From the NCBI GenBank assembly GCA_026713285.1, contig JAPOOT010000289.1, forward strand, positions 1 through 45,279: DNA of 45,279 nt. The letters are read 5' to 3'. The first letter of the stretch is position 1. The number at the start of each line of letters is the position of its first letter. Shown here piece by piece: positions 19,173 through 29,415 of the stretch. Source of the DNA: Gemmatimonadota bacterium. Its GTDB lineage: Bacteria; JAAXHH01. The translations under genes were made by a program, and so were the position numbers. The notes below the pieces were generated by a model. The model searched no databases. It worked only from the letters and a program-made list of their open reading frames with translations, and had not been told where the DNA came from.

Positions 19173-19832
19173 ATGAAACTGATTCGCAATGCGGCGACGG
19201 CCGCCGCGCTGGCGATTCTCGTCGCCTGGTCCGCAAGCGGCCTGGCGCATCCGCCCGTTCAGTCGAACGACGCAGCGCAGTCCGAATCCGGTGAACTGGC
19301 CGCCCAGTCCCTGGGGCCGGGCACCTACGCCGTCTTCAAGACCAACATGGGCGTCATCATTTGCAAGCTGTTCGATACGCTGGCGCCTGCCACCGTCGAT
19401 AACTTCGTCGGGCTCGCCGAGGGCACCCGGACCTTCAAGGATCCAAAAACGGGCCGGGAGACCAGGCGTCCCTACTACGACGGGACCCTCTTCCACCGGG
19501 TCATTCCCAACTTCATGATCCAGGGCGGCGACCCGACGGGATCGGGTCAGGGCGGTCCGGGATACAATATCAAGGGCGAAATCCGGGGCTCGCTGCGCTT
19601 TGACCGGCCGGGCCGGCTGGCCATGGCCAACGCGGGATCGCCGGATACCGCGGGCAGCCAGTTCTTCATCACCCACGGTCCGAAGTCCTACCTGGACGGA
19701 GGCTACACCATTTTCGGCCAGGTCATGAAGGGTCAGGAAGTGGTAAACGCCATCGGCCGGGTGCAAACGCGCGCCGACCGTCCCATTTTCGACGTCATGC
19801 TGGAGAAACTGACCATAGAACGGGTGAAATAA
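19173..19832 (+). CDS. Peptidylprolyl isomerase (cyclophilin type), secreted
   Basis: YYDGTLFHRVIPNFMIQGGDPTGSGQGGPGY, DTAGSQFFIT; 3 nt downstream of the previous PPIase. Confidence 0.93.
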   Translation: MKLIRNAATAAALAILVAWSASGLAHPPVQSNDAAQSESGELAAQSLGPGTYAVFKTNMGVIICKLFDTLAPATVDNFVGLAEGTRTFKDPKTGRETRRPYYDGTLFHRVIPNFMIQGGDPTGSGQGGPGYNIKGEIRGSLRFDRPGRLAMANAGSPDTAGSQFFITHGPKSYLDGGYTIFGQVMKGQEVVNAIGRVQTRADRPIFDVMLEKLTIERVK

Positions 19833-19954
19833 GCCCGCGTCGGGGACCGGCCGTCGTACTGCTACACGGAGCAGTACGCCCCCGTCCATTTCTCCCATCC
19901 CTTTAAGTAAGGGGACCGGAGCGGGCCCCAACACGGATTACGAAGTGAAACGGC

Positions 19955-20770
19955 ATGAAGCGCGCATTCCACGGGTACGCAGGTTCCATGAGAGCGCTGG
20001 CGTCGGCGTGTTCGATCGCCTTCGCGCTCGTCCTCCTGCCGTCCGAACTGCGGGCCTTTGAACCGCCCGCACCCCATTTGAAAGCCTTCCTTGGCGGGCT
20101 GGACCAGCGCATGCCGCAGCCGGTTCCCGAGGGTCTGAGGACCTTCGCGGGCGACTCCACGGCTCTTCAGCTGAGCGCCGCTGACTTGGTGGACATGTTC
20201 ACCGCCGCGGAGCGGGATTCGCTCGCGCTGTTGCGGGTCAACGTGTTCCTGGCTCGGTGGATCGCCGTAAGGAACGTGCCTGTCTACGCTTCCGGCGAGG
20301 CGGTCGACGAAGCCCTGGCGGCGGGGTTTTCCCTGGGCCTGACCTTTCCGCTCAATCACGTCGCGTACCTTTTCTTCCTGCCTGACGCCGCTCAATCAGG
20401 CGATTTCCTGGTCCACATCCGCGCACTCTACGACATGAACTACACGTTCCGATTCGACCGGGATGTCCTTGACGCCGACGTGATCGTCCACGGCGCGGAG
20501 ACCTCGTACGCCGATGACGGCGGTCCCCGTACGGGTTACCTCGTGACGATGGAGATGTACGACGACCTGGCGTGGGCAAGATATACGAACATCGAGGGCA
20601 TATCGGGAAGAAAGCGTGGCGTGGCGGGGTTCCTGCAGCGGGTTTTCTTCTTCATACCGAAGACCCTGGACGGCCTGGAACTGCGGGACGGCCACCTGAA
20701 GATCAAGGCCTTCGTAGACCAGAACATCGAAGACTTCGAGCGTCTGGAACGCTACCGGGTCAGCCGTTAG
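19955..20770 (+). CDS. Secreted hypothetical protein
   Basis: Intact ORF; signal peptide MRALASACSIAFALVLLPSELRAFE. Confidence 0.6.
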   Translation: MKRAFHGYAGSMRALASACSIAFALVLLPSELRAFEPPAPHLKAFLGGLDQRMPQPVPEGLRTFAGDSTALQLSAADLVDMFTAAERDSLALLRVNVFLARWIAVRNVPVYASGEAVDEALAAGFSLGLTFPLNHVAYLFFLPDAAQSGDFLVHIRALYDMNYTFRFDRDVLDADVIVHGAETSYADDGGPRTGYLVTMEMYDDLAWARYTNIEGISGRKRGVAGFLQRVFFFIPKTLDGLELRDGHLKIKAFVDQNIEDFERLERYRVSR

Positions 20771-22020
20771 CGATCCTGCGCGCCATGTTGCCCGCCAAGC
20801 GGGATGCGCCGGGCTAACACGTACCAGGCAACCACGATCACAATGCCTGCCGCCCCGGCCAGGAAGGCCACCAGGCGAGCCGCCACCGCGTCCAGCAACA
20901 GGCCCGTCGCCAGGGTCGAAATAGAGAAGGCGAGGGTGAAGAGCCCATGGTCCGCGGCGAATACCCGGCCGCGGTAGTCTTCGTCCACTACGAGCTGCAA
21001 CCCGAGCGAAGAATACACCCACATCACCATGCTGCCCGCGGCGGCGAGGCTGATACATGCCGCGGCCAGCCAGATGGACGGGGCCTGCGAAAACAGGATG
21101 AAGAAGGCGCCGTAGCCGATGAGCCCGACCAGGATGCCCGTCCTCAACCGGCCGAGCCGAATGGTGTCGAAGAACTTGATGAAGACGGCGCCCAGGAGCG
21201 TCCCCAGGCCCCGGGCCGTGTAAAGAATGGCAATGCCCGTATCGCCCGCGCGGTAGATCTGCCCGCCGAATACGGCGTAGAGCAGCACCGCGCCCCCGCC
21301 GGCGAGTCCCCACGTCGCCTTGCCCGGCAGGTAGACCCGCGTGGGCCGGTCGCGTCCGATGTACTTCAGGCCCTCGATGAAATCCGACAGGAACCGTACC
21401 GGCTGTCCCGCCCCCGACGCGGCGGGTATGGCGATCCGGGCTACGAAAACCGCCGATACCAGGAAACTGAGGGCGTTCAACTGGAAGGCGGCGGACCGGC
21501 CCAGGTGATCGGCCACGAGTCCGCCGAGGGCGGAGCCGATGGTCAGCATGGCCGCCCAGGTCGTGCTCGACAGCGCGTTGGCCGCCAGCAGCGCCTTGCC
21601 CCGGGCGATACTCGGCAGCGAAGCCGTGCGCGTGACGTCGAAGAAGGGCTGGAGACCTGAAAGCAGGGCCATGAAGAGGTACAGCATCCAGACGTCGTCC
21701 GCCGTTTCCACCAGCAGGAATCCGAGGGCGACCACTGCCCGGAGGATGTCGGCGACGATCATCACCCGCTTGCGGTCGTATCGCTCGGCGACGACGCCGG
21801 CCAGCGGCGTCATGAGGAAGGGCGGCAGCATCTGGCAGATCGTGACGATACCGAGGGCGAGCCCGGAACCCGTGAGGGCCAGGGTGAGGCCCAGTACCGC
21901 GATCGTGTTGAACCAGTCTCCGGCGTTGGAAACCACCTGCGACAGCCATACGAACCGGTAGGTCCGGTTTTCCCGGAGCAGACGGGTGTACGAAAGCGCC
22001 GAACCTGTTCTTGTCGTCAA
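20767..22020 (-). CDS. MFS transporter (enterobactin-exporter-like MFS_3 type)
   Basis: YTRLLRENRTYRFVWLSQVVSNAGDWFNTIAVLGL, LTPLAGVVAERYDRKRVMIVADILRA; about 12 TM. Confidence 0.9.
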   Translation of the reverse strand: MTTRTGSALSYTRLLRENRTYRFVWLSQVVSNAGDWFNTIAVLGLTLALTGSGLALGIVTICQMLPPFLMTPLAGVVAERYDRKRVMIVADILRAVVALGFLLVETADDVWMLYLFMALLSGLQPFFDVTRTASLPSIARGKALLAANALSSTTWAAMLTIGSALGGLVADHLGRSAAFQLNALSFLVSAVFVARIAIPAASGAGQPVRFLSDFIEGLKYIGRDRPTRVYLPGKATWGLAGGGAVLLYAVFGGQIYRAGDTGIAILYTARGLGTLLGAVFIKFFDTIRLGRLRTGILVGLIGYGAFFILFSQAPSIWLAAACISLAAAGSMVMWVYSSLGLQLVVDEDYRGRVFAADHGLFTLAFSISTLATGLLLDAVAARLVAFLAGAAGIVIVVAWYVLARRIPLGGQHGAQDR

Positions 22021-22116
22021 AGGCCAGACCTGGAGGTTGGGGGACGCGGGATCGGATGACGGCTTTCTAATTACAGGCGGGAAGGAGGGATGTCAAGCGG
22101 GATGGGCTTCGGAAAG

Positions 22117-22402
22117 GGTCCGCAGGGCCCGCCGCCATATCGCACGGCACCGCCGGCCCGCGCCCGCCGCCATATCGCACGGCACCGCCGGCCCGCGCCC
22201 GCCGCCATATCGCACGGCACCGCTACCGCTGGTCCGCAGGGCCCGCCGCCATTTCGCGTCGCGCGGCGCCGCTGGTCCGCAGGGCCCGCCGCCATATCGC
22301 CCGCCGCCGGTCCGCGCCCGCCGCTATATCGCGTCGCGCGGTACCGCTACCGCTGGTCCGCAGGGTCCGCCGCCATATCGCCCGCCGCCGGTCCGCGCCC
22401 GA
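22117..22402. repeat. GC-rich degenerate tandem repeat array, about 35-bp core unit
   Basis: gccgccatatcgcacggcaccgccggcccgcgccc at 22131 and 22166, with a third, diverging copy at 22201; seven occurrences of ccgccgc(c/t)at(a/t)tcgc in about 270 bp. Confidence 0.9.
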
Positions 22403-22511
22403 GACGGACGGGCGGCACGGCCGCAACTGCGCTTGACATGGCCGGCCGGCCGGTTTACCCTTCCCGTATCACATCGATTATACAAGTACGGTTGGTGAGG
22501 TCTCAGGAGGC

Positions 22512-22796
22512 ATGCCGATGAGCAAACTGAAGTCGATCATGCACAACCGGACACACGGTCACCTGGGGGAAACGCGGCGCACCTGCTCCGACTGCGTCCA
22601 CGTCATGCCCGGCATGAGGGGGGACGAAGTGACCTGCGAGATCTACACGTTCAAACACCAGGCATACAATGTGCCCAGGAGGAGTTCCCTCTCTCCCGAC
22701 TTCGCGAACGACTGCGGATTCTACCAGGCCATGACCCCGGTGCAGAAGGCGGAATCCGAGCGGAAGTTCAAGGAGTTCTTCAAGCGGCTCAAGTGA
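22512..22796 (+). CDS. Small conserved-looking Cys-containing protein
   Basis: RTCSDCVHVMPGMRGDEVTCEIYTFKHQ...NDCGFYQAMTP; upstream aggaggc Shine-Dalgarno. Confidence 0.7.
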   Translation: MPMSKLKSIMHNRTHGHLGETRRTCSDCVHVMPGMRGDEVTCEIYTFKHQAYNVPRRSSLSPDFANDCGFYQAMTPVQKAESERKFKEFFKRLK

Positions 22797-22940
22797 ATCG
22801 CGGGTGGAATCGGGTGTGGCCGGCGCGAGACATGCTGTCCGCGCCTAACCCTGTGACCGGCGCGAGAAAGCCGCTGGCGTCGCCGCGGTGATGCCACGAC
22901 GGGTTGCTGTCCGTGCTGACCATCCGGACCGAATGCTCCG

Positions 22941-24191
22941 CTACTCGTTCATGGACTTGAGGAAAACCAAGTTCGTGGTGGTCCGTGACAAGCGCTCGGT
23001 CATCAGTTCCATGGCTTCGACCGGTCCGAGGCCGTCCAGGAATTTCCGCAGGATCTTCACCTTGCCCAGGATATCCGGTTCCAGCAGCAGTTCCGCCTTC
23101 CGGGTGGAGGACGCGCTCAGGTCGATCGCCGGGAAAATCCACCGGTTCGCCAGTTTGCGGCTGAGTTCCAGTTCCATGTTGCCCGTGCCCTTGAACTCCT
23201 CGAAGATCCCCTCGTCCATGCGGCTACCCGTCTCGATCAGCGCCGTGGCCACGATGGTAAGGCTTCCGCCTTCCTCGATGTTTCGGGCCGCGCCGAAGAA
23301 GCGCCGCGGTTTCTGCAGCGCGTTGGCGTCGATGCCGCCGGACAGGATCTTGCCGCTGTGGGGCGTTACCGCGTTATGCGCCCTTGCCAGTCGCGTGATG
23401 CTGTCGAGCAGGATGACCACGTCTTTGCCATGTTCCACCAGCCGCTTGGCCTTCTCCAGGACCATGTCCGAGACCGCCACGTGGCGCTCCGGCGGTTCGT
23501 CGAAGGTCGAACTGATCACTTCGCCCTTAACCGACCGTTCCATGTCGGTCACCTCTTCCGGCCGTTCGTCGATGAGCAGGACCATGAGCACCACCTCGGG
23601 GTGATTGTCCGTGATGGCGTTGGCGATCTCCTGCAGCAACATGGTCTTGCCGGCCTTCGGCGGCGAAACGATCAACCCGCGCTGTCCCTTGCCGATGGGG
23701 GTCAGCAGGTCCAGGACCCGCGTGGGCAGTTTATCTTTCTGGTACTCGAGAACGAACCGATCCAACGGATAGATCGGCGTCAGGTTGTCGAAGAGCGTCC
23801 GTTCCTTGGATGCCTCGGGATTGTCGAAATTGACCGTGTCCACCCTCAGGAGGGCGAAGAATCGTTCCCCGTCCTTGGGTGGTCGGATCTGGCCCGATAT
23901 GGTGTCTCCGGTCCGCAGGTCGAATCGTTTGACCTGGGACGGCGCCACGTAGATGTCGTCGGGACCGTGCAGGTAGCTGTAGTCCGGCGAGCGGAGAAAT
24001 CCGCAGCGGTTGTCCGGCAGCACCTCGAGCACGCCTTCCCCGAAGATGACGCCTTCTTTCTCGGTCTGCGCCTGCAGAATGCTGAAGATCAGTTCCTGTT
24101 TCCGCAGGCCCGTGTAGCTCTGCAGATCGAGCTCCTGTGCTATGGAATACAGGTCGGGCAGGGTCTTGGTTTTCAGTTCCAGAATGTGCAT
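22941..24191 (-). CDS. rho: Transcription termination factor Rho
   Basis: [41 protein letters not shown] (Walker A), [28 protein letters not shown]. Confidence 0.98.
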   Translation of the reverse strand: MHILELKTKTLPDLYSIAQELDLQSYTGLRKQELIFSILQAQTEKEGVIFGEGVLEVLPDNRCGFLRSPDYSYLHGPDDIYVAPSQVKRFDLRTGDTISGQIRPPKDGERFFALLRVDTVNFDNPEASKERTLFDNLTPIYPLDRFVLEYQKDKLPTRVLDLLTPIGKGQRGLIVSPPKAGKTMLLQEIANAITDNHPEVVLMVLLIDERPEEVTDMERSVKGEVISSTFDEPPERHVAVSDMVLEKAKRLVEHGKDVVILLDSITRLARAHNAVTPHSGKILSGGIDANALQKPRRFFGAARNIEEGGSLTIVATALIETGSRMDEGIFEEFKGTGNMELELSRKLANRWIFPAIDLSASSTRKAELLLEPDILGKVKILRKFLDGLGPVEAMELMTERLSRTTTNLVFLKSMNE

Positions 24192-24660
24192 GCTTCCTTC
24201 CCTTTTATAAGGTAAGATTGACTCTCGCCTGCCGGTCGTTCCTACGATGAAGATGCCCGGGGCGCGGCGAAGGGAGTGTGTTTTCCAACGGACTGGGTTG
24301 TGAACATTGTGAGCGGTGAAAACGACGGAATGCGGACGAGTCGTTCCCAGCAGTCGGGCCTGGCGAGCCGCGTCTGGAGACGCGCGGTTTTTCTGCTCTG
24401 GTTATGCCATCGGGAATAAGGGCAAACGCAACTTACCTTTGTGATGGAGCAATCCCGTAGAATGCGGTACCGGCCGTCATGAATCTGATCTTAAGGAAGA
24501 ATCGGCTTTCCAATGAGGAATCAATCAGGGGAACTTGCAAGGCATCGGGCTGCCGCCGTGACGGCGACACGGTTAATATACGGTTTTAATTCGCCGTGTC
24601 AAGTCCCTGGACCACTTTTTTTCGTAAACCTCTACGCCTCAGGGCCCGACCCGGGCCGGT

Positions 24661-25947
24661 TCACTCGTTCATCTTGGGGTCGAGGGCGTCGCGAAGCCCA
24701 TCGCCCATCAACTGGAATCCGAGCATGGTGAGGGCGATCATGATGGCGGGAAAGGTCGCCAGGTGCCAGTAAGAACGGATATAGTTGGCGTTCTCCCCGA
24801 CCATCTGTCCCCAGCTCGGCGTCGGCGGGCTGATGCCGATGCCGATGAAACTCAGCCCGGCCTCCGCGAATATGGCGGAAGGGATCCCCAGGGCGAGTGC
24901 CACGATCAGCGGCGTCATACTGTTCGGCAGGATGTGGGTCACGACGATACGGAAATGGCTGCCGCCCATGGCCTTGGCGGCCCGGACGAATTCTTTTTCC
25001 TTCAAAGACAGAATCTGCCCCCTCAGGAGACGGCATACCCCTACCCATCCGGTCACCCCGATGGCCACGAAGATGTTGAATAACCCGGCCCCCAGCCACG
25101 ACATGATCAGGATGATGAAAAGCAGGCCCGGAAAGGCTGACATGATGTCTACGCCCCGCATGATGACGCTGTCCACGCGGCCTCCGGCGTACCCGGCCAG
25201 GGCGCCCAGGGGTACTCCGATGGCGAAGATGATGGCCTGCACGAGGACGCCCACCGTCATGGAAATCTCCGCGCCGTAGATGACCCGGCTGAAGAGATCG
25301 CGGCCCAGGCCGTCCGTGCCGAAGGGAAACATCCAGGACGGTTCCTGCCAGGCGACCAGGAAGTTCTGCTTGGTATAATGCAAAGGCGCGATCCAGGGCG
25401 CGAGCAGCGCCGTGTTGCTCAGCAGCAGGACCAGGAACAGCCCCACCAGGGAGAGCTTGTTGCGGGAAAACCGCCGGGTGGCGTCCGCCCAGAGCCCGCT
25501 GTCGTGTTTCTTGAAATACCGGTAGGCCCGCGGCCAGAGCAGGGTGAACTCCGTGGCCAGCGTGACGCGGAAGATCAGTCCCGCCCAGGAGAAGAAGGGT
25601 TCGAGACCCTCCCAGCTCATGGACTCCGACAGGCTTTCGGGTATGTCTTCCGTGCCGTAAGGGTACTGGTCCATCCAGGGTCCGAGCAGCCACCACGCAG
25701 CGAGCAAGGCGCCGGCGCCCAGGGCGGCGAAGAACAGTCTATGCTGGTACGCCCGGTGACAGAAGGACGCCCAACGCCCGGTTTCGTTCTTTCTTCCCAG
25801 GCGGTAGATTCGTGGCAGGCAGAGCACCAGCTGAATCGCCAGCGCGATCCGCCCCACCTCGAGGATCATGGTGTCCCAGCTCCATCCCAGGATGGCGCCC
25901 AGGACCCAGACGAGACTTGCGTCGCCCGGTGTGCCGATCGATTCCAT
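24661..25947 (-). CDS. ABC transporter permease (OppC/DppC-like) with about 160-aa N-terminal extension
   Basis: Canonical core from RRFSRNKLSLVGLFLVLLL; PFGTDGLGRDLFSRVIYG; TMTPLIVALALGIPSAIFAEAGLSFIGIG. Confidence 0.9.
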   Translation of the reverse strand: MESIGTPGDASLVWVLGAILGWSWDTMILEVGRIALAIQLVLCLPRIYRLGRKNETGRWASFCHRAYQHRLFFAALGAGALLAAWWLLGPWMDQYPYGTEDIPESLSESMSWEGLEPFFSWAGLIFRVTLATEFTLLWPRAYRYFKKHDSGLWADATRRFSRNKLSLVGLFLVLLLSNTALLAPWIAPLHYTKQNFLVAWQEPSWMFPFGTDGLGRDLFSRVIYGAEISMTVGVLVQAIIFAIGVPLGALAGYAGGRVDSVIMRGVDIMSAFPGLLFIILIMSWLGAGLFNIFVAIGVTGWVGVCRLLRGQILSLKEKEFVRAAKAMGGSHFRIVVTHILPNSMTPLIVALALGIPSAIFAEAGLSFIGIGISPPTPSWGQMVGENANYIRSYWHLATFPAIMIALTMLGFQLMGDGLRDALDPKMNE

Positions 25948-25948
25948 G

Positions 25949-27259
25949 CTAGTCCTTCCGATACCGAATGCGGGGGTCTACCAGGGCGTACATGAGATCC
26001 GTAATCACGTAGATGACGACGATGAGCGACGACCAGAGCAGGGCCGTGGACATGATCATGGGGTAGTCCCGGGCGAATACGCTCGTGGTGAAATACCGCC
26101 CCAGGCCGGGAATGCGGAAGATCGTCTCAATAAAAAACGACCCGGTGATCAGGTTGGCCATCATCGGTCCCGCGATGGTAAGCAGGGGGATCAGGGCGTT
26201 CTTGAACACGTGCACCACCACGACCGAGAACTCGGTCAGGCCCTTGGCCCGGGCGGTGCGCACGTAGTCTGCCCGGATGGCTTCGATCATGTTCGACCGG
26301 GTGTATCTTGCCACGACGGCCATATCGCCGAGCGACAAGGCGATCACCGGCATGACCCAGTCCTTGGGCGAATTCCAGCCCCCCGTTTCAAATAAGTGCA
26401 GCCAGAGCGAGAACACGACGGTCAGGCCCACTGCGACGACGAAACTGGGCGTTACGATACTGAACACCGCCGTGAGCGAGGCGACGTAGTCTATCCATGA
26501 ATTCTGGTACACCGCCGCGAGAATACCCAGCAGCAGTCCGCCTGTGAGCGCCACGATCAGGGCCATGCTGCCCAGGTGGACGGATACGGGCCAGGCCTGG
26601 GCGATGAGTTCCTGGCAGGTCTTGCTCTGGTGCTGGAAGGAGTAGCCGAAGTCGCCTCTTACGACGTTGCTCACCCAGGAGATGTACTGAATGTGGAGCG
26701 GCTGGTCGAGATTGTACTTACGCATCAGGTTCGCCCGCACCTCCGGCGTCAGCGGTATGCCGCCGGTCTCGCCGCCGGCGTCGAAGGGACCGCCGGGCAC
26801 GGCGTGCATGATGGAAAAGGTGATGACGGAGACAGCGAAGAGTACGGGGAAGATCCAGAGAATGCGGCGGACCAGGTACCGGAAGCCCAGGTTCAGACCG
26901 AACAGGAAGATGCTGGTGATCGCTAGCATGATCAGCGTGCGTACCAGCATGACGTTCTGGGAATCGGTTCCCCACAGCGCCAGGCCCACGGCCGCCAGGG
27001 CAATGGTCCGCGCGGCCAGGTTCGGCACGCGGAATCGGCGCAGCAAGGTGGAGGCGGCGACGAACAGGAGAAGCCAGAGCGCGGCGAGGGCGGTGCCGAA
27101 CACGCCGAGTTGCGGAGCCGCGACGGCCAGGGCGACGATGGTGATCAACGTCTGGACGCCCTTGACGAAGGTTGCGTCAAGCTTGCGCCGGTCTCCCCAG
27201 TAACCCGCGGCCAGGACGAGCAACAGCCACAGGACGCCAATGATCCCTACTACGGGCAT
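25949..27259 (-). CDS. ABC transporter permease (OppB/DppB-like) with about 125-aa N-terminal extension
   Basis: Canonical core from FRYLVRRILWIFPVLFAVSVITFSIMHAVPGGPFD; DYVRTARAKGLTEFSVVVVHVFKNALIPLLT (EAA-like loop). Confidence 0.9.
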   Translation of the reverse strand: MPVVGIIGVLWLLLVLAAGYWGDRRKLDATFVKGVQTLITIVALAVAAPQLGVFGTALAALWLLLFVAASTLLRRFRVPNLAARTIALAAVGLALWGTDSQNVMLVRTLIMLAITSIFLFGLNLGFRYLVRRILWIFPVLFAVSVITFSIMHAVPGGPFDAGGETGGIPLTPEVRANLMRKYNLDQPLHIQYISWVSNVVRGDFGYSFQHQSKTCQELIAQAWPVSVHLGSMALIVALTGGLLLGILAAVYQNSWIDYVASLTAVFSIVTPSFVVAVGLTVVFSLWLHLFETGGWNSPKDWVMPVIALSLGDMAVVARYTRSNMIEAIRADYVRTARAKGLTEFSVVVVHVFKNALIPLLTIAGPMMANLITGSFFIETIFRIPGLGRYFTTSVFARDYPMIMSTALLWSSLIVVIYVITDLMYALVDPRIRYRKD

Positions 27260-27497
27260 CCGATCGTCTGATCCTTTGCTTGGATGGGATGTTTACATGC
27301 GATACCGCGGTTCGCAGGGTGAGGAAACCGCCTGCATGGGCGAGCCCTTCCGCAAAACGCGGAGCCAACGGAGCCAAGGCCCCGCCGACCGCCAGACAAC
27401 GTATAGGCCCCGGATGATTCTGTCAACGTAATTCGGTCGCTTCGCCAGGGCAAAAACCTGTTGATTCGGCGGGCCGTTTTGTTGTTTCATAGGGGTT

Positions 27498-28190
27498 ATG
27501 GACTACCTGCTCAGTGGATTCCTGGAAGCGGTCCGTCTGCTTATGTCCGGCGAATCCGGCGTGTACACCATCGTCGGCGTTTCCGTTTTCGTCGCGGTGT
27601 CCGCGATCCTGCTGGCCTCCGTGATGGGATTGCCCGCTGGCTACTTCCTCGCGACGCACCGGTTTCGGGGCCAGCGGCTGGTAACGACAGTGCTCAACAC
27701 GTTACTGGCCATGCCAACCGTGGTGATCGGCCTCTTCGTGTATTCCCTGATCTCCCGGCGCGGCCCACTGGGCTTTCTGGAACTGTTGTATACACCTAAG
27801 GCCATGATCATCGGCGAGACGATCCTCGCCCTGCCCATCGTGGCCGCGTTCACATTGTCGGCTATCCGCGCCGTCGATTCACGGATCACGGAGACGGCCC
27901 TGACACTGGGCGCGACGACGGCTCAGACGGCCCGCACGCTCATATCCGAGGCCCGGTACGGAATCATGGCCGCGGTGGTCGCCGCCTTCGGCCGGGTGAT
28001 CGCCGAGGTGGGCGCGGCCATGATGCTGGGCGGCAACATCAAGGGGAGTACGCGGACCATGACGACGGCGATCGCCCTGGAGAGCAGCAAGGGGGAGTTC
28101 GGACTGGCCATCGCCCTGGGTATCATCCTGCTGCTGACGGCATTCGGCGCGAACATTCTCTTTCACTGGCTGCAGGGATTCGACGACTGA
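27498..28190 (+). CDS. ABC transporter permease, tungstate/molybdate TupB-like
   Basis: MDYLLSGFLEAVRLL...LPAGYFLATHRFRGQRLVTTVLNTLLAMPTVVIGLFVY; ETALTLGATTAQTARTLISEARYGIMAAVVAAFGRVIAEVGAAMMLGGNI. Confidence 0.85.
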   Translation: MDYLLSGFLEAVRLLMSGESGVYTIVGVSVFVAVSAILLASVMGLPAGYFLATHRFRGQRLVTTVLNTLLAMPTVVIGLFVYSLISRRGPLGFLELLYTPKAMIIGETILALPIVAAFTLSAIRAVDSRITETALTLGATTAQTARTLISEARYGIMAAVVAAFGRVIAEVGAAMMLGGNIKGSTRTMTTAIALESSKGEFGLAIALGIILLLTAFGANILFHWLQGFDD

Positions 28191-29206
28191 TGGCCGATCC
28201 GATCATCGTGGGCGAGCATATTTCGCACCGTTACGGCGCCGGGTTTCATTTGCATGTCGATCGCCTCGCCCTGTCCGCCGCGAGAACCTATGCCGTTTAC
28301 GGGGCGAACGGATCGGGCAAGACGACGCTTTTGAACATACTCGCCCTGCTGACCCATCCGCAGGAGGGCCGGATCCTCCTCGACGGCCGGCCCGTGAACG
28401 ATTCCGATCCCGCCCGAAGCCGCGGGTACCGCCGCCGCGTCACGCTGCTCATGCAGCATGTCTACCTGTTCCGGTCCACCGTCTTCGATAACGTGGCGTC
28501 GGGCCTGCGGTTCCGCGGCGTCGCGAAGGAGGCGCTGGAAGAACGGGTGACGCGCATGCTGAGCAAGGTTGGCCTGGAAAAACTCGCCCACCGTTCCGCC
28601 CACAGCCTTTCGGGCGGCGAAGCCCAGCGCGCCGGCCTGGCCAGGGCACTGGTAACGGAACCCGACGTGCTGCTGCTCGACGAACCCACGGCCAGCGTCG
28701 ATGCGGCGCACGGCCGGCAGATCGAAGAGATACTCCGGGAAACCTGTAGACAACGGCGGATGACCGTGGTACTCTCGACACACCAGTACGACCAGGCCCA
28801 TCGCGTCGCCGACGAAGTACTGATCATGCGCGACGGACGCTTGATCGAGGCGGGGCCGGAGAACGTTTTCAAGGGGCGTATAGACGAATCGGTGGATGGA
28901 CCGGTTGCCAGGCTGGACTGCGGCGTAACGCTGCGCACGAACACGGTCGCGCGCGGAGATGCGCTTGTCGCCATTTCACCACGGGAAATCCAGTTGTCCC
29001 GGTCGCCCCACCCTTCGGAAGCCGCGAACAGGCTCGAAGGCGTCCTGAACGCCGCGGCGGTGGACGGAGACCGCATTCGCCTGGACGTGGACGCCGGCCT
29101 GCGGTTGACCGTACACGTTGCGCGGGCATCCTTCGCCGGTATGGGGCTTACCGTCGGGGACACGGTGTACGCCGCCATCGGAGCATCGGCAGTTCGGACG
29201 CCGTAA
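28190..29206 (+). CDS. ABC transporter ATP-binding protein (TupC-like)
   Basis: Walker A YGANGSGKTTLLN, signature LSGGEAQRAGLARALV, Walker B VLLLDEPTA; C-terminal TOBE-like region; overlaps the stop of the permease gene. Confidence 0.88.
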   Translation: MADPIIVGEHISHRYGAGFHLHVDRLALSAARTYAVYGANGSGKTTLLNILALLTHPQEGRILLDGRPVNDSDPARSRGYRRRVTLLMQHVYLFRSTVFDNVASGLRFRGVAKEALEERVTRMLSKVGLEKLAHRSAHSLSGGEAQRAGLARALVTEPDVLLLDEPTASVDAAHGRQIEEILRETCRQRRMTVVLSTHQYDQAHRVADEVLIMRDGRLIEAGPENVFKGRIDESVDGPVARLDCGVTLRTNTVARGDALVAISPREIQLSRSPHPSEAANRLEGVLNAAAVDGDRIRLDVDAGLRLTVHVARASFAGMGLTVGDTVYAAIGASAVRTP

Positions 29207-29220
29207 CGGGACGGGGATTC

Positions 29221-29349
29221 CCCGGCGCGGTTCCGGGGTGCGATTCCCCGGTGCGGTTCCGGGGTGCGGATCGCAAACGGTTCCGAGTCGTGTCTACTCG
29301 GTGCGGTTCCGGGGTGCGGTTCTCCGGTGCGGATCGCGAACGGTTCCGC
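29221..29349. repeat. Intergenic short interspersed repeats of GGTGCGGTTCCGGGGTGCG type
   Basis: ggtgcggttccggggtgcgg occurs repeatedly; ggtgcggatcgc(a/g)aacggttccg occurs twice; ccggggtgcgattccccgg can form a hairpin. Confidence 0.8.
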
Positions 29350-29415
29350 TCTTGCCGTTTTGATTCCTCAAGGATTGCTTTCCTGACGACGGAATGACAA
29401 ACAACGGAGGGAACA

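Noticed and set aside
22117-22402. CRISPR array
   Set aside because: Units are directly abutting and GC-rich with no unique spacers, and no cas genes are nearby.
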